From NCBI GenBank assembly GCA_016522385.1, contig JAEKFU010000713.1, forward strand, positions 1 to 7,069: a stretch of 7,069 nt of DNA, given 5' to 3'. Both the position numbers and the translations under genes were made by a program. The notes beneath the pieces were generated by a model. The model ran no database searches. It was given only the letters and a program-made list of their open reading frames with translations, and was not told the DNA's origin. Of this stretch, positions 6,844-7,069 are shown piece by piece. The DNA is from Pseudomonadota bacterium (lineage in GTDB: Bacteria; Pseudomonadota; Alphaproteobacteria; Rhizobiales; Aestuariivirgaceae). Position 1 is the stretch's first letter. Each line of letters starts with the position of its first letter.

Positions 6844-6871
6844 TGCAAAGCGTTGATCAAAACGCTTTGCA
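6844..6871. repeat. Perfect 11-base inverted repeat with 6-base loop
   Basis: TGCAAAGCGTT (6844-6854) and AACGCTTTGCA (6861-6871) surround GATCAA. The stem is strong but lacks a following T tract, so it is not a classic intrinsic terminator. With no gene nearby it is best read as part of the palindromic repeat mosaic. Confidence 0.6.
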
Positions 6872-6963
6872 AGATTTGACGGGCCGTTCAATGACATGAC
6901 GACCACACCCTAGAGCGTGTCTTTTTCATATGGAACCATTTGATGGCCCAAATCCGGTCACTC

Positions 6964-7028
6964 GGCTAGCGCACGATCGTTTCAGATTGAATCAATCTGA
7001 AACGTGAATCGTCCGCTAACCTATTGAA
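6964..7028 (-). repeat. Dispersed palindromic repeat, copy 3 (inverted, most symmetrical)
   Basis: The centre is a near-perfect dyad, GTTTCAGATTGA-A-TCAATCTGAAAC (6979-7003). Imperfect arms extend outward (GGCTAGCGCACGATC against GTGAATCGTCCGCTAACC). Its reverse complement matches copies 1 and 2 from TTCAATA through GATCGTGC. It is probably closest to the ancestral form because both halves still pair. Confidence 0.75.
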
Positions 7029-7045
7029 TCTGAGCATGTTCTTAT

Positions 7046-7069
7046 CAGAAAAGTGCTGCAACTTTTCTG
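7046..7069. repeat. RIME/REP-like hairpin at the right edge, probably partial
   Basis: CAGAAAAGT (7046-7054) and ACTTTTCTG (7061-7069) are perfect 9-base arms around GCTGCA, preceded by GAGCATGTTCTTAT. From memory, rhizobial genomes carry many elements that begin with GAGCATGATC, form this hairpin, and end with GATCATGCTC; the second half would lie just past the window. Confidence 0.55.

Noticed and set aside
6660..6872. 70-codon - strand frame starting at TTG between the repeats
   Set aside because: It starts inside the 11-base stem-loop and ends inside repeat copy 2, with no ribosome site. The translation (for example QLLFNTTTLTGPGLVEH) looks somewhat protein-like, so an old gene scrap is possible, but I cannot support it.
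6639..7069. CRISPR array
   Set aside because: The repeats are few, diverged, in mixed orientation and irregularly spaced, with no cas genes nearby.

Overview
The window looks like a piece of an alphaproteobacterial, probably rhizobial (Hyphomicrobiales), accessory replicon or genomic island. This rests on moderately GC-rich coding sequence, the type of genes present, and short palindromic intergenic repeats that resemble rhizobial RIME/REP-like elements. The assignment is an inference; no rRNA, tRNA or other taxonomic marker is present.

The left part (1-3174) is coding, all on the + strand. It opens with a selenium-binding-protein/methanethiol oxidase gene (SBP56 family, mtoX-like) whose 5' end lies outside the window. 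A small polytopic membrane protein follows, with its GTG start overlapping the mtoX stop, so the pair is almost certainly translationally coupled. After a 101-base gap comes a divergent non-heme Fe(II)/2-oxoglutarate-type dioxygenase with a recognisable HxD...H...R facial-triad pattern. A 230-base gap with a possible promoter leads to a Tat-exported family 5 (peptide/nickel-type) ABC substrate-binding protein (3405-5033). None of its usual permease or ATPase partners follow.

The right part (5034-7069) is decayed. It holds the C-terminal third of a trimethylamine methyltransferase-family gene (mttB-like) on the - strand. This remnant lacks its N-terminal part, carries a one-base frameshift in an A tract, and has lost its stop where a repeat abuts it. 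Next come about 300 bases without a convincing gene and one compact, well-initiated ORF of unknown function on the - strand (5999-6463). The last ~430 bases are a cluster of palindromic repeats. Three diverged copies of one ~64-base imperfect palindrome can be aligned (5209-5272, 6639-6702 and, inverted, 6964-7028).

Functionally, the intact genes suggest metabolism of small methylated sulfur or nitrogen compounds: methanethiol oxidation, an oxygenase, and uptake of a small solute. The mttB relic fits a former methylamine/betaine link. Whether they form one pathway cannot be shown from sequence alone. The most promising undescribed item is the membrane protein coupled to mtoX; its conserved-looking intramembrane His residues suggest metal handling for the oxidase.
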